Source: Cryptomeria japonica (lineage: Eukaryota > Streptophyta > Pinopsida > Cupressales > Cupressaceae). From it: 64,000 nt of DNA. The stretch spans positions 825,558,896-825,622,895 of the forward strand of contig NC_081414.1 in NCBI RefSeq assembly GCF_030272615.1, written 5' to 3'. The notes below the pieces were generated by a model, which was not told the origin of the DNA, did not search any database, and saw only the letters and a program-made list of their open reading frames with translations. This document shows, piece by piece, positions 1 through 13,279 of this stretch. How positions within the stretch are numbered: the stretch's first letter is position 1; every line of letters starts with the position of its first letter. The position numbers and the translations under genes were made by a program.

Positions 1-1564
1 TTGGAAGATCAGATCAAATGGGTAATTGATACTGAAGTAGGTCATATAGAGTTGGAAGATATTAGAACACAGTTGGACAAACCAAGGTTGGATGCTCTTT
101 ATAGGAGGATCAAGAGGTCAGGGCTAGTGGAGGCAACAATTTTTCCAAAATCTTTATAAGCCCTAGAGTTCATTATGACTATTGCACAATTCTATGATGC
201 GGAAACACTAGGAAATGTGTAGATGACAAAGGCCGAACAGTGATAGATTTATCAGCAAACATGCTAGGTTTGGTATTTGGTATTCCTTCTAGTGATGAAG
301 TGTTGTTGACTACTGAGGAGGAGGCTACAGAGGTTTGGGATAAGGATACCGCTTCCTGTAAAAGACACATGAATGAACATTGGTTGGAAGAAAGAGAATG
401 ACGGGTTTAAAGGCAAGTGATATTCTAAGAGCTGATTTCAAAGACCCATGATGAGACTTGATAATCATGTTGAGCAAGGTCTTCAATAAACTAGATTGCC
501 GACATTTTCACCCATGGATGTTCCAGTTTATGACCACCATTTTGATTGGGAAACAATATTATGACTGGGCCCAAATATTATCAGATAACATACATAATCA
601 ATTGATTGATGTGCTTAAAACGAAGAAGTTCTTCTTTACTTCTTATGTTATCTGGGTAGCTGCTCAGGCAGGTAAGTTTCTAGGACTACAAACAGAAGGT
701 CAACTTGGGGATGAAGAAGGGCAAAAGAAGGTATGGGAGTATTACACTCAACTCCCTCTGAGCAAGGCAAAAGCACATTTTAAGAGGATAAATGATGCCT
801 TCCTCTTCCCTACTATCATAAAGCTTACAGGCGATGAAGGTTATATAATAAGCCCAGAGGCAATGGCAGTAATAAAAGAATGGGGATGTTGGTTCCTCCA
901 GAATCAACGTTCTACATTTATCAGAATTAGTGGCTTTACAAGAAATCCCATGTTGCTGCCCAGGTATTGTAATAACAGGGTGATACTTTTGGAGTATGTG
1001 AGGCAGATGGTTGGATTGCAATCATTACTATCTTCAAAGCACAAAACAGGTGTTGATTTCTCTGTGACAATTGGTTATTTTTCTTGTTCAAAAATTCAAG
1101 TGGCCAAGGCAGCTGAGCAGGAGTTACAGGACTTACATTTGAAAGAATTTAATTATGCTCGAGAGTACCATGATCCATATGGTAAATTGAAGCAAATGAT
1201 GCCAAAAGCATATGATGGACATAAACCTAAGTTGGAAGACTTCTGGGCTAACCTTCAGAAAAGTTTTGAAGTCAGGGAGAAGAGTTATTCTCGGCTCAGA
1301 GTACCACATATAAGAGATTTTGAAATAGAGACAAATCTTCCTAAAGAATTGAGGGATGATGGTGAGCTATTAGACCTAACATACAAAGAGCAAAGAATTG
1401 ATAAGAAGCCCCTTTCCCCAATAAGATGGTCAGGACAAGAAGAAGTAGATATAGATTTAATAACACAAAATGTTGTAAAGATAACCAAACAATGGCTGAG
1501 TTTGAGGATTAGGCCTGGTGTTTCAAAGGGAAAACATAAAGAATCAACCACTGATAATCCTTAG
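1..1564 (+). pseudogene. Retroelement-associated ORF of unrecognised family (3' part of a larger gene)
   Basis: An open frame of 368 codons runs from 458 to 1564, and related coding sense can be followed upstream to base 1, so the gene enters from outside the window. The protein is mixed alpha-helical and soluble-looking, with no signal peptide, no membrane segment and no catalytic motif I recognise. Its tail is basic (SKGKHKE near the end). The part before 458 has the feel of the plant 'putative transposon protein' domains found as extra ORFs in large LTR elements, but this is an impression, not a match. About 10 bp after the stop a TGTTGACG motif at 1575 could be the start of an LTR. The reading is broken in several places. 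It could instead be a lineage-specific host gene. I assign no function. Confidence 0.4.
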
Positions 1565-3818
1565 TCAAAGGTACTGTTGACGTGTATTTTGTACACCATC
1601 ATACACAATAAAATACCTAAAGGCATCTTATCCTCTCTTGAATAAAGTCTCTAACTGCTGAAGATTCGCATGAAGGATCAGTTAGGATGACTCCAATGTT
1701 CTGGTTAGTAGGGTCTCTACGTGTGGATAAACTCCAGTGGTATGATGTGATTTGCTGGAATCACAAGGGGACTTACATCTGATGATTGAACTTCCGCTCT
1801 GCTTTGCTGGAACATAGGCTCTTACTGGCTTAGATTTGAAAAAATGGAAAAAGGATGAGGGCGAAGAGAAGATCTAATCCTAATACTAAGAATGTAGGAG
1901 CAATGATTGATCTTTGATGAAACTCTAACTAGGTCTTGTTTTGACATCAATGGACCATCTCCACAAGGCTAGTGCGATCTTCTAAGGGAAGCTTTATGAT
2001 GTTCAAATCATCACCGCAGGCATAGACACCATCAAGTTGATGCATATCAATGAAGAAGCGACAAATTGAAATTGAGCTTAAGCTGAATGATTCCAGTTGA
2101 CTACACAAGGCAAGTCTGCAATCAACAAACTGCTAGTAGTATGGATATATGAATTCCACCATTAATCAATCGCATTTCCTCCATTCATCTAATCATCTAC
2201 CATCTAGGATTGAAGACTCAACAAGAAACCATGCAAATTGCAAGAAACGACACACTTCACCATTACTTCAATGAAAATGGAGTTTGTTTACAATCAATGG
2301 CAACAATTTCTTGCCTTGTCCTCCTATTCTACTCTAATTACTATTTTATCAATTTCTAACTATTCTCTATCTACTAACTGCTTTCTATTATTTACAACTC
2401 TCTCTAACTTATTGCTAATTAGCCTTTACAAATGAAATGCCAGGGCTTATATAGTGCCCACAATACAATTCGATGGCTTAGATCAATTCGAGATCAATGG
2501 CCAAGATTTTACAATGAAAACCCTAATTAGGGTTTGTTACAACCATTACATAACATTTAATGCTTGACCAATGAAATAATTGTATTGCTTGGACACATGC
2601 CCTCTCTGGAAAATTCCACCAATGAATAGCCAAGGTAGGTACATCGAAGTTTGTGCCACCTTCCATGAGTTAGGTACATTGAATCTGGACATGCTGAGGT
2701 GGACCACACTGACTGGAGGAGTGATGACTGGGATGCCACCTCATCTGACACTTGTAGCTTGCTAGATATTCAATTTGATGTCGTTGAGAGGCTATCTTTC
2801 ATTAACTCTTGTTCTAACTCCTTTTGTCCTTGATGTGCAAGACGATTGATGTACCTTGCCTTGGAATGCTGGATTTGGAAGAGGTCGCCCTTGATGACGT
2901 TAGTCCAAAGAAGGCCGTCCTTGTCGATGCTAGGCTGGAGGAGGTCGCCCTTGATCTGGCTTGATTTTCCTTGAGAAGATCTCCATTTGATGCCTACACA
3001 ACATTTCACAATTAGAAACATGATTTTGCAATATGTAACATAGATTAGATTAATTTTTAGGAAACTTCATAATAAATCCTTGAGTTATTATTTCCTAAAA
3101 AACGATTGAGCTATTACAATTCAAAATTCAAAATTCAAAATTTGAAGGCTATGACGATCAACAATCAAAATCAAAACAATAAATCCATATCGCCATACCT
3201 CACTTGAGAGCTAACTCTAGAATGCAAAACAAGGAATTTGCCTAGGCAAAATTAATGTTTGAAGCCTTTTCCATGTGATCTTCAAGCGAACGTCCTTCCT
3301 ATCAACTTCGTCACCCTTGGGGTCTTTGATGTGATCTTCAATATTTTTGGCAAGTTCGCCTTAACTCTAACTTCAAGCTCGCACTCCCCTTTGAAGATGT
3401 TTCGCACCACCTTTGCTTTCTCCAAATCGCATGTAAGAGGTGATTGAATAATGATTTGAAAATGAAATTTTCACCCTCCCTTTATAAGCGCTCACCTCTC
3501 ATTTACCTCTAGGCCGACTTTTACAAAATGAGGCAATTAAAAACCAATTTAAAATAAAAAAAACAAAGGCCGACTTTTGTAAAATGAAACAAATTTTAAA
3601 TCAAGCGCCCCATTTTATTTATAATTAATTAATTTAATGCCTATAATTTTAAATAAACTCGATTGTTAAAAGGCAAAAATTAATTAATAAAGACCCATGC
3701 GCTAATGTTAAATGCTAACTTTAATTGGATTTCAAATTTATCGATTTTTTCCTAGCATTTAATAAAATCTAAAGAATGTTTTAGCGCCAAATTTGGAAGA
3801 GGTAAGGACACAAACCTA
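1565..3818. other. Non-coding spacer, possible start of a long LTR
   Basis: No credible gene is seen. TGTTGACG at 1575 follows the preceding ORF closely and could be an LTR edge, but no matching second copy exists in the window. A TATA-like tatatag lies at about 2448. Around 2840-2970 phrases containing 'gaggtcgcccttgat' recur, showing local duplication. From about 3030 to 3800 the DNA is AT-rich with short direct repeats. Confidence 0.3.
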
Positions 3819-5312
3819 TCGCTCTGGTCCCTGACTAAGGGACAAGAGCGAATTTGATGTTTAGTCTTGATTCTCTTGCCTTTTATGTTCAAAACCTCCA
3901 TCCTCACGTTGAGACTGGCATGTTTGCCAAAAAACTCGAGCTTGATCGTCTTGATTTGGTGGATGAATGCCCTCTAAGGTGGATATCACCCTGGTCCCTT
4001 GGTGAGGGACAGGAGCGAACTTCATGCTCTGGCCAACATTTGCTATCTCTCAAGCTTTACTCCTTGTTCATCACCTTGCAAATGATATCCTTGATCTTGC
4101 GAACCTTGACTTTGACGTGATCTTGGAGGAAAACGAATGATTTAATGAAAATCGCCCTGGTCCCTTGATGAGGGACAGGAGCGATATAGCTTCCTTGTTC
4201 AAATTGATAGTCTTTTGACGTTTGAAACCTTTGCATATCATCATCTTAAGACGCCTTAGACCCTGTGCAACCATGTACAATCTTGACTTGGCATGAATTT
4301 TGAATGAATTGGCAAATATGGTGGATATCGCCCTGGTCCCTGACTGAGGGACAGGAGTGAACTTCAATGTCCTGGGCTCATGCTTGCTTTCATCAACTTG
4401 CCATTGCTTTCATCGTGTAAAATGAAGTCCCTTGGTCCCCTTTGGACACTTGAAATGTGATCAACATTCAAAATCTAAGCTTTCATGAAGATTTCGCTCT
4501 GGTCCCTGCCTGAGGGACAGGAGCGAATTTGTACTTTCAAGCTCAACTACACTTTGCCAACTTCCAAATTTATCTTCAACGGTCTAGTTTCACCCTCCTT
4601 TCTTGCCTTCAAACTTAAAACTTGCTTGCTTTTGCCTGAATTTTACCTTATGAAGAATTTCGCTCTGGTCCCTGGGAGAGGGACGGGAGCTATAATGGAT
4701 TTCGCCCTGGTCCCTTGGTGAGGGACAGGAGCGATTTTGCATTTTGGTCTATTTTTCCTCATGTTTGTGCCTTCAAATTATATTCAACTGGTAAAAAGCA
4801 CTTCCTTGGTTCTCCTCAAGTCGTCAAATCGTTCAAATCTTTCAAGGACAAGGAAATTTTGGATTTCAAGCTCCGGTCCTTCAGTGAGGGACAGGAGCGA
4901 TTTTTGCCCTCCAGGCCCAAATGCTTCACTTTTCACCATGAAATGTCTTTGCTAGGGAAGATATCATCCTGCCTCATGCTATGAATAAAAGTTAATGTCC
5001 AAAAAAAGGTCTAAAATTGTGCATATAAAGAAAATCGCTCTGGTCCTTCAGTGAGGGGCAGGAGCGAATTTGACCTTCTAGGCAAAAACTTCATCATTTC
5101 ATTGTTTTTGATCAAGTCTGGATGCTCTATCATGCTCATTTCGTCCTTCACCATGCCTTTGATGTCTCAATTCGTCCAAACAAGGTCAGGAATGACTCCA
5201 CTAAGCTTTTTCGCTCTGGACCCTTGGTGAGGGACATGGGCGATTCGCCTTGGACCCTTGGAGAGGGACAGGAGCGCTTTTCGCTCTGGACCCTTGGAGA
5301 AGGACAGGAGCG
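3819..5312. repeat. Array of 12 quasi-palindromic hairpin modules
   Basis: A module of about 33 bp recurs 12 times: near 3819, 3987, 4151, 4328, 4494, 4660, 4702, 4869, 5035, 5211, 5244 and 5281. The left arm reads tcgctctggtccct and the right arm agggacaggagcga. These are reverse complements except for two positions, so each module can fold into a 14-bp stem around a 4-5 nt loop. Modules are mostly 130-190 bp apart, and the last three are nearly adjacent. The intervening DNA is not obviously repeated, so the hairpin is the conserved unit rather than a long tandem monomer. Arms vary (ccctggt, ctctgga) while pairing is largely kept. No coding sense is visible. Confidence 0.8.
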
Positions 5313-5476
5313 AAATTTGACTTTTCGAACTCTCTATCAGGACAATTTTAATGGAATATAACATTTAAGTATAAGAACTTTAAGTTATATTCCATATATA
5401 CTTTCAGGATGTTTGAGAGTGGTTTCAGACCTCCAGGAGTTATATTCCAAAATCTAGCTTTTTGAGGTTTTTCAGT

Positions 5477-5598
5477 TTCCAGACTTAGTCAAATTTCAGG
5501 ATCAGGACACTCCAGACTTAGCCAAATTTCAGGACATTCCAGACTTAGCCAAATTTCAGGACATTCCAAACTTAGCCAAATTTCAGGATTAGGACATC
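5477..5598. repeat. 27-bp tandem repeat, about 4 copies
   Basis: The unit built on ccagacttagccaaatttca recurs about four times, beginning near 5477, 5510, 5537 and 5564, with small differences. It lies between the hairpin array and the next ORF block and has no coding sense. Confidence 0.75.
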
Positions 5599-5734
5599 AC
5601 TCAAGCCGGACTTGCTTATCCATGTGATCACCTGGGCGACACTCAAAATGCAAAGGCTAACTAACAAAACCCTAAAAGACCAAAAAACAAACCCTAAAAA
5701 GCAAAAAAAACAAGGGTCCCCATTTGCAATGGGG

Positions 5735-8070
5735 CGATGTGTGAAAACGTCACAACAGGTACACAAGGAATATGCTCGAAGAACGAGGTCTAGTTCTAGA
5801 AAGAACACATCTACAGAACCTGATGAAGCTGCTAGACCTTTGCAATCCACATAGGAGCTTATGGAACAGGTAAAGAAACAAATGCAAAAAGTTGAGTTGT
5901 TAAAGAAAGCAGCAGATTTTGGAATAAGGGAGGGATTAGGAGTTGTGCCACTTGTAGAAATACATCCCATTAGGGTTGCTATTGGGCAAATGCCAGGAGA
6001 AGGCGCCATGGAGAAAGATGAGCAAGGAAAGGTTGAAGAAGGAACATCTACATCAACTCAACCTCCACCTACTACAACAAAAGCTCCTATTTTTACATCA
6101 TCAACTACTACAATTACTATAACAATGTTGGTGTCTACACCAACTAATACATTTGCTACAACATCAGTAACGTCACCCCCATTAATAAAAAAGACTGCAC
6201 CTGTAATGACTCCTACTACTGAAAGGGTGACCATTCATAATATTGAGTCTAATTCTGATCAGGATGATCAACAACCTATTGTACAATTGGCATGAAGGAA
6301 GGTTGAGAAAAAGAAAAGAAAGAGATCCGCTCGACTTAAGAAACACTCACAGGTCCCTGAACAAGAACAGGTTGATCCTATGGATGTGGATGAGCAAAAT
6401 CTACAAGAGAAGCAACCGGCTAAAGGGGAGAAAGAACAAGATGAGCTTGATGGTGAACATGATGAAAGATTTGTTTTAACTCATGAGGACCAAGAGAATT
6501 TGTTTAAGGAAATAGCAGCTGAAGGAGGATTGAAAGGGACAGATAAAGACAATAAAGGGTTTGAAGAAGAAGTGAGCGAAAGGTTAGGAGAGTTGCATAA
6601 ACAGCAACAGTTGAATATTGATATTGCTCTCCAAACAAACCAAGCTCAACAGATTACTTCAACCCAAGATGTTCAAATTCCTTAGCGAGAAGAGCATAAA
6701 GGTAAGAATCAAGAGAAAGAGAAAGATGAAGGAGAAGACCAGTTACGAAAGGTACACAAGGTGCCTGCGGAGATCGTAGCACACGAAGGTGATAAGGATG
6801 AAGACACACCACAGTGGTTAAGTTTCACCTTTGAGAAGAAGAAGAAAGTAGTATTGCCAAACATCACCTTGCAGCAAGCAATCACTGAAGAGCCAAGGAA
6901 AACAAAGAAGGTGAAGACCATACATCATTTGACTAAAAATGGTTCTAGTGAGGTGATTGCTGATAATGCACCTCCTATACAAGTTGAAGAGGAAAGCTCC
7001 CCGAAATACCAAGTTTCATAGGTTAGATTGGGTAAACAGACCAAGTGGGGAGAGTTAGATACTTTGGAACTTGCTACCAGTGTGGTAAGGAGCAGAATGA
7101 AAAAAGAACACATTTCTTAGTCAGAAGTTAAGGCACAATTGGAACAATATAAGCAGCTACTTGTAGAAATGGGCAAACCACTGGATGCATGTGTAGATGA
7201 CAGTTTTGCTTCCAGAAGGTGATGTGAGAACACTCATTGAAGTGAGAAAGGTCGCCGCAACAGCAAAAACATGGGCACAAAATAATGCTTCTAAAATTGG
7301 AATGCTTTTGCAGAATACTATGGTGATATATAAGAAAGCCTCACAGATAGAGGGAGATTTGGCTTCATGTTCTCAACAGTGGGAGCGAAAGCTCAACATT
7401 TTTACTAAACATTATGAGATATTGAATAAGATTTTGAATCTCGGAGAAGAGATCATAATGGAGGCTCTTGGGAGGAGATAGTATTGAGAACTTGCAGTCT
7501 TATATATACATTTTAGAATTAAAGATTGAGATGCTTCAGCGGTATGGAAAGAGCATAACAGATATCCATCTTCCTCTCCTTGGTTCGATAAAGAAATATG
7601 AAAGTTTGTAGAAAAGTTGTTAGGTATTTTTAGACTTGGTATTCTTAGTACTGGACATTTGGAGGAGGACAATGTACTTTGTTAGTGGGACTCATACGTA
7701 GCACGTTATTTTACAATTTCTGTTGAGTTTAGTGTTGAGTCAATGGACAGATATACATACTTGGTGACTCAATGCCAACAGGCTTCAAGGATAATAGAGA
7801 AGTTAGAGGATAAAAGTAAGAATGCAAAGGAGATTTTGAAGAAGTTCAAGTTCAGAATCAAATATGTTGCTAATCCTCCTACTGAGGTAGTTGCATGCTT
7901 CATTAGTAACTACAAGAGCTATAAAAAGAAGTAAAAGATAAACATACAATTGCTAATGATAGCATGATATTTTTGAGAATTTTGCATGTTACTAGTACTG
8001 GGACTTCAGCTACTGCTCTAGCACGTACTTTAATTATTGAGCAAGTTTTGCATGATTACGAAGTGTTGGT
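5735..8070 (+). pseudogene. Degraded acidic coiled-coil ORF block, probably retroelement-derived
   Basis: A chain of plus-strand open segments in close succession (about 5735-7110 and 7197-7934) reads like one decayed gene. The start near 5735 (MGRCVKTSQQ) is followed by a K/E-rich helical stretch near 5861, a T/P/S-rich low-complexity part near 6040-6200, then long acidic, lysine-rich coiled-coil-like sequence to about 7010. A helical region near 7200-7480 and a short one at 7743-7934 follow. There is no enzyme motif, zinc finger or membrane segment. It carries roughly half a dozen or more breaks, so it is a fossil. It may belong to the same large element as the ORF at the window start, but no sequence overlap proves this. 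Confidence 0.4.
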
Positions 8071-9940
8071 TCATGGAGCACCGTATTCGTAATGGTCACC
8101 CAGTCACAGTTTTGTAGTAGCTAACTAGAGTTCGTGGCAGAGACTTGCATGTCAACTGTGACTCCTTGCTTTTATAGTGCTTAATTTAGATAGATTTATT
8201 TCCTAGAAAGTAGGACAATAAACTCTATAAATTGGAGAAGTTATTTCATTGTAAAGGTCCGCAAATTGATGATTTGAGGCCCAGTTAGAAATTCTTTTAG
8301 AGATTTTATGCAGTTTTTATGAGTTTGAGTAGATGTTAAGACACATTCTTTGGAGTTAATACAAGAAGCAGCTTATAGATTGCCCGATCTATGCATATTT
8401 GCTATGAATTTGTTCTTTACAATCTAATAATGTCTATTATTTGAAATCAGCAACTTGTTTTGATCTTATATTTTATTGCTTTATGAATCATATTGTGCAC
8501 GTAAGTGGTGTATGAGAATTGATGTGATAGAACAATATTGTGGTGGTATTCGTTTCCGTGAATTTGTGAGGTTGCATGACTTTGCATGTTTATTGAGGTT
8601 CGTTATTGAATGCTAGTTTGAATGATATTGATGATATTTAGACTGCAGGGTGCTAATTGCATAGTTCATTAAGTTGTTATTGTATTGGTTTCATTGTTAT
8701 TTTCTTGTACCCCTAATCTATCTTTTGCTGTTTATTTTGAGAAAGAATCTAATATCAGAAAATAAAAATAAAAAAAATAAGTTAAGCTATTGGAAGTTGT
8801 TTCAACTTTCAACCAGCGCGCCCCCTTGACAGGTACAATCGCATCAACCATTGAGCTGCCCATCACCGTCAAGACCCAACTATAGAGACCTTGGAGTGGT
8901 TAGTTTCCCAAAACTTACTGCTTTTCAGGAGAGGTGGTGAGTGTTCACATAAACTACCTAACTGTTCTGAGATTCCGAGGTGGAAAAGGCAAAAAACTAA
9001 AAGAAAAAAAAACTTACAAAAAGCAAAGGAAAGGGGACCCATATTTTCAAGACAAGGAAACTGATGGGGTTAGGTATGCAGGACATAACAAATGGCGACT
9101 ATCTGGGAAAAATGACTAGGCATTTTAGAACTTCAAAATCTCTAATGTAACCTGACGCCTAAGGCTACTATCATTCAAAACAATGTATAAGAGCAAAACG
9201 ATGAGTGAACTCGTGAACAAACAACCGAATCTAGAACTGAACAAGATTGACTCTTAAGTGTGTGTGCGTGATTCATTACTCCATCTTGCTCAATAATGAA
9301 GATAAACAAAGGAAATTGGGCCCAAGCTACATAGGTGAAGTCAATCAACGTGTTTCATGCAATGTCATCCTGGACATAGCTCTACTGCCAACCGAGCATC
9401 CATAGCCCTGCTGGAGATTACTTGAAACACCCAAATTTAGTTGTTGTGAGTTATTTCTTATGTTTTTTTTAGATCACTTTTCACATCATAGAATATAGAA
9501 CGATTATTTCTTCGTAACCTTTAAGAATCTTTCAAACGTTGAAGTCTAATTACTGGGTTGGGAGCCACGGTGAACAACGGGAAAATCCTGACTCCTAATT
9601 TTTCACTTGGAAACAAGTTCATCTGATATCTTACAAAATTTTCTGATCTAACTTAGTGTGATGGTAGTGTTGAGTAATCAAGTTAGCCTTTCCCAATTGA
9701 GAGTCAAGAACTCAAATCATAATTAAACCATTATACATTGGATGGACTAGGGTTTGGTGGTAGCAACATGGGATGGCCTAGAATTTGGTGGCAACTTCAT
9801 GACAGTTGTTGCACACTGTTTGTATAACACAAATAAAATGAAAGGAAATTTTTTGTGTAAAATGTATATATGGATATTTATATATATTTTTATATATGTA
9901 TATGTGTGTGGATATCTATATGTATGTATGTATGTATGTA
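8071..9940. other. Gene-free stretch
   Basis: I see no supportable gene. An A-rich tract near 8760-8785 could be an old 3' end. TGGCGACTATCTGGGA at 9093-9108 resembles primer-binding sites that follow Ty3/gypsy 5' LTRs, but I cannot delimit an LTR around it. Confidence 0.3.
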
Positions 9941-9944
9941 TGTA
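9856..9944. repeat. AT-rich microsatellite (TATATA / TGTATGTA)
   Basis: Runs of ATATAT grade into five or six TGTA/TATG units. Simple sequence repeat, no gene. Confidence 0.85.
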
Positions 9945-10251
9945 ACACCTTGGACGAATGTATACAAAGATTTCAAGATTAATCAAACAATAATGAAGTT
10001 GTAAAGAGCAAAGAGTCGAAGTTTCTCAGCATTCTCCAACCTGTTATGCAAAGAACACCCATCCTTTAGAATCCTTGAGAACAAACATGTGTCTCGACAC
10101 AACAAAACGAAACGAACAGAACAAGACAAACGAACAGAAGAAAACAAAAAAAAAAGGAAATAAAAATGCAGCAAAAGCAAAACCACGCAACCAACTCACA
10201 AACCTAAGCAAACAACAAAACAAAATAAAATGACTAAACTACTATAGGATC

Positions 10252-12233
10252 CAGCTCCACCGAGGTTTAGTCAAAATAATGCTTGAGGAACTGACCATCG
10301 ACGGGCAATGGTACAAGTTCTCCAGTCAAGGAGCTCAACCTAAAAGTGTTCTCTGCTAAAATTTCAGCAATCTAATAAGGACCTAACCACAACCTCTCAA
10401 ACTTATGATGATCACCCTTCTTTTCCTTGGCCTTGTCCCATAACAAAACTAAGTCAGAGATCTAGAAGGCTTTCACCTTGGCTCTTTTATCAAACCATCG
10501 CTTAACAACTATTTGATGCTTAGCGAAGTGTTGCAGGGTATTTATCCTTTTCTCATCAAGTTTCAATAAATTCAGGAGATGAACTTCTACCTGGTCCTCA
10601 ATTTCAAGTTCTTTCATTAGCTGAAGGACAGGTTTCTATAAATTAATCGAAAAAACAGGGTTTTGGCCATAAACAAGATAGTATGGAGAAGTCCCTAGGG
10701 CGCCTTAACTCTAGTGCGATCAGCCCATAGGGCGTACCTCATTTGATTGTGCCAATCCCTAGGGTTCTTCTCTAGTAGCTTCTTAATAACATCTAAAATA
10801 TTCTTATTCGTGGATTCAGCTACTCCGTTACCTTGTGGATAGTAATTAGATGAAATTTTCAAGATTACCTTATGCTCATATGACCATTGCATTAATTGTG
10901 CTTAAGTAAAAGCGGGGCCATTGTCACATACCAAATCAAATGGCATACCAAACCTGGTGACGATATACTCATCAATGAATTTAAGAACAACTTCTGCAGT
11001 GGCATTCCTACATGCTATGGCCTCTGTTGTCCATCGGGTGCAATAATCCATTGCCGTGGGAATGAACTTGTGTCCTGCGGACGAATTAGGATTAATAACA
11101 CCGACAAAATCTAATGCCCATTAGGAAAATGGTCTTACCTCGAACACTGGTTGGAGAAGCATTGCGGGATTCCTTTCTCTGGAAGTTGTAGTTTGACAGG
11201 TATGGCAGTGTCTAACGTGTTCATGGGTATCTTTAAAAATGTTGGGCCAATAATAGCCCGCTTTCAATATCTGATGTGCTGGAGCATCTGCCGACCCATG
11301 GCTTGTACCATACTTCCCATGAAATTCTTCGATCATCTTACGAGCCTCTTGCTGATCTAGACATCTAAGATAGATGCCTTCGTAATTCTTTCTGTATAGT
11401 GCGGAATCTTCGATCATGTAATTAGCGCTTTTGAGCCTTAAAGCTCGTCTTTGTGTTGCAGTCAACCCCTCAGGACACTTGTTATTCAGCAAGATAAAAA
11501 CCAAATCAGTGTACCATGGGTCCTGAGTGAATGACTGTAATGTATATTGTTGGCACTAGATTTGAGGGGTATCAGTCGCCATAGCTTGAGACAAACCCTA
11601 GCCCCTAACTAACCTCATTGGATGCATTTCTAGATCAAATTCTTGTAGAATGGCCATCCATTTCCCTCGGCATTCGCTCAGCTCTGACTGCATAAACAGT
11701 GACTTAACTGCTTGATCAGGTACAATCGCGTATATCTTGCTCAAGATATAATGTCTAAATTTCTTAACTGCTCTTACCAAAGAGAAAGCCTGCTTCTCAA
11801 GAGCAGAATACCGCACCTTAGCATTCTTAAAAGGGGATCTCATGAATGCGATTGGTTTTTCATCCCCTGCTTGCCTAGGGGTCAGAACAGCGGCGCCAAA
11901 ATACAACGAGGCAAAAGAGTAAATGTAAAATGGTAAGAGTATAATCAGGACTAGTCAATACAGGAGCTTCAACAATGGACTTCTTGATCTGGGCAAAGGC
12001 CTCTCTTGCTTCAACAGTCCATTCAATCTAGCATCCTTCTTCATCATTTCGTCCAGTGGTTTGACTATCTCTACAAATCCAGTGATGAATTCCCTCACAA
12101 AATTGTTCTTCTCGAAGAAAGATCTCATTTCTTTTTTACTCCCAGGCATCTGCAATTTCAACAGTGCTTCCACTCGATCTGGGTCGATGGATATTTCATC
12201 TATTGGAATCGAATTAATCTTTGTCGAGTATGA
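10252..12233 (-). mobile_element. Ty3/gypsy pol fossil (RT end, RNase H, integrase)
   Basis: Read on the minus strand from about 12233 downward, the parts come in Ty3/gypsy order. First is the C-terminal end of reverse transcriptase with the PGSKKEMRSFF-type connection motif (about 12200-11955). RNase H follows (KVRYSALEKQ and YFGAAVLTP motifs, about 11900-11600). Next is the integrase zinc finger with the H-H-C-C pattern ending CHTCQ (about 11400-11150). The integrase core tail with NYYPQGNGVAE lies near 10860-10700, and a C-terminal stretch runs to about 10252. gag, protease, most of RT and both LTRs are not recognised. It is an old, heavily broken fragment. Confidence 0.85.
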
Positions 12234-12392
12234 AGAGGGAGGCTACAATTTTTTTCATGGTTTTTTGTGCATTGTTAGAAATGGAACAAAACATGAGAAT
12301 AATAAAACCGTTACTTGTCATGTAAAGTTTGATGCTAGAAGTTCGAAGAAACGGAAATGGTAGAAATTCGTTTTGCAGGAGTCATTTTTTAC

Positions 12393-13279
12393 AATGTTAC
12401 CTGGAAACGCATTTCCGACCTAAAGGCACACGTTCTAGAAACGGAAACCGTTTCAAGGACTTGGGGACAACTGGAAACATTTCCAAGTCGTCCCCGATTC
12501 CCAAAAATAATCTGAAACTGCCCCGAAAACTCAAAAACAATCAACCTATTTTCGAGGATCGTTGACTGTCCCCGAACGGCTGGGGACACCCAAGCCGTCC
12601 CTTGACCGTCCCGGGGATGGATGGCCGTTTCCAACGGCAAGGACAATTAAAAAACAATTTATTTTTTTATAAAAAATATTTTTCATTTTCCAGACACTGT
12701 CATTAAAAATTCTTATTAAAGCAATTAAATTTTTTTGAAGAAAATCGTTGATCGCTTTCTATCAACAATTAAATTTTTTAATTTTTTATTTACTTTCCCA
12801 GTTTCACTGTCGATTTCGAATATTATATCGATATCATAGAATCTTTTTCCGACGTTTTTTAGCTATATATCCACGTTTAACTCTGGTCATTGAAGTTGAT
12901 TCTTCATAAATGACTAATCTATTTTTTGATCGAATATCGATATAGTATTATATCGATATCATATATCAATAAAGTCATTCCCAGGAAAGAAACAAAAAAT
13001 AAAAACATTGGCGGACAGGAGGAGCTTTCATGGCAGCACTCAGGGATGAAAAATACAGGTGAAGAAAAATATTGGTGAAAAGTTAAAACTCTAATTTATA
13101 AATGTTATTATGTTGCTATGATGAATGTTTACTGTGTTACAATGTTATAAAATTTCAAATTTCCACATATATATATATAGCCATCCCCTGTCGTCCCCTA
13201 TTTCGAGAAAAACAAAACGTCCTGGAAACCCGTTTCCCCGTCCCCCCATCTCCCCACCCCGAAAATTCGGGGTAACATA
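12393..13279. mobile_element. Possible non-autonomous terminal-inverted-repeat element
   Basis: A block with unusually G/C-rich runs (gtcccc, ggaaacgg) sits in AT-rich surroundings. It begins near atgttacc at about 12393 and ends with ggtaacat at about 13278, which are inverse complements. Inside, runs of 'ggaaac' and 'gtcccc' recur in both orientations near each end, and the middle is AT-rich and non-coding. No transposase is seen and the target duplication is unclear. It could be a MITE-like element or merely a degenerate repeat. Confidence 0.3.

Noticed and set aside
3819-5312. CRISPR-like array
   Set aside because: Eukaryotic nuclear context, uneven spacers of 0-190 bp, no cas genes; the modules are imperfect hairpins with diverged arms.
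9941-10240. TGTAACACC at 9941 as a gypsy LTR start
   Set aside because: No matching second LTR, no polypurine tract beside the integrase end, and boundaries could not be fixed.
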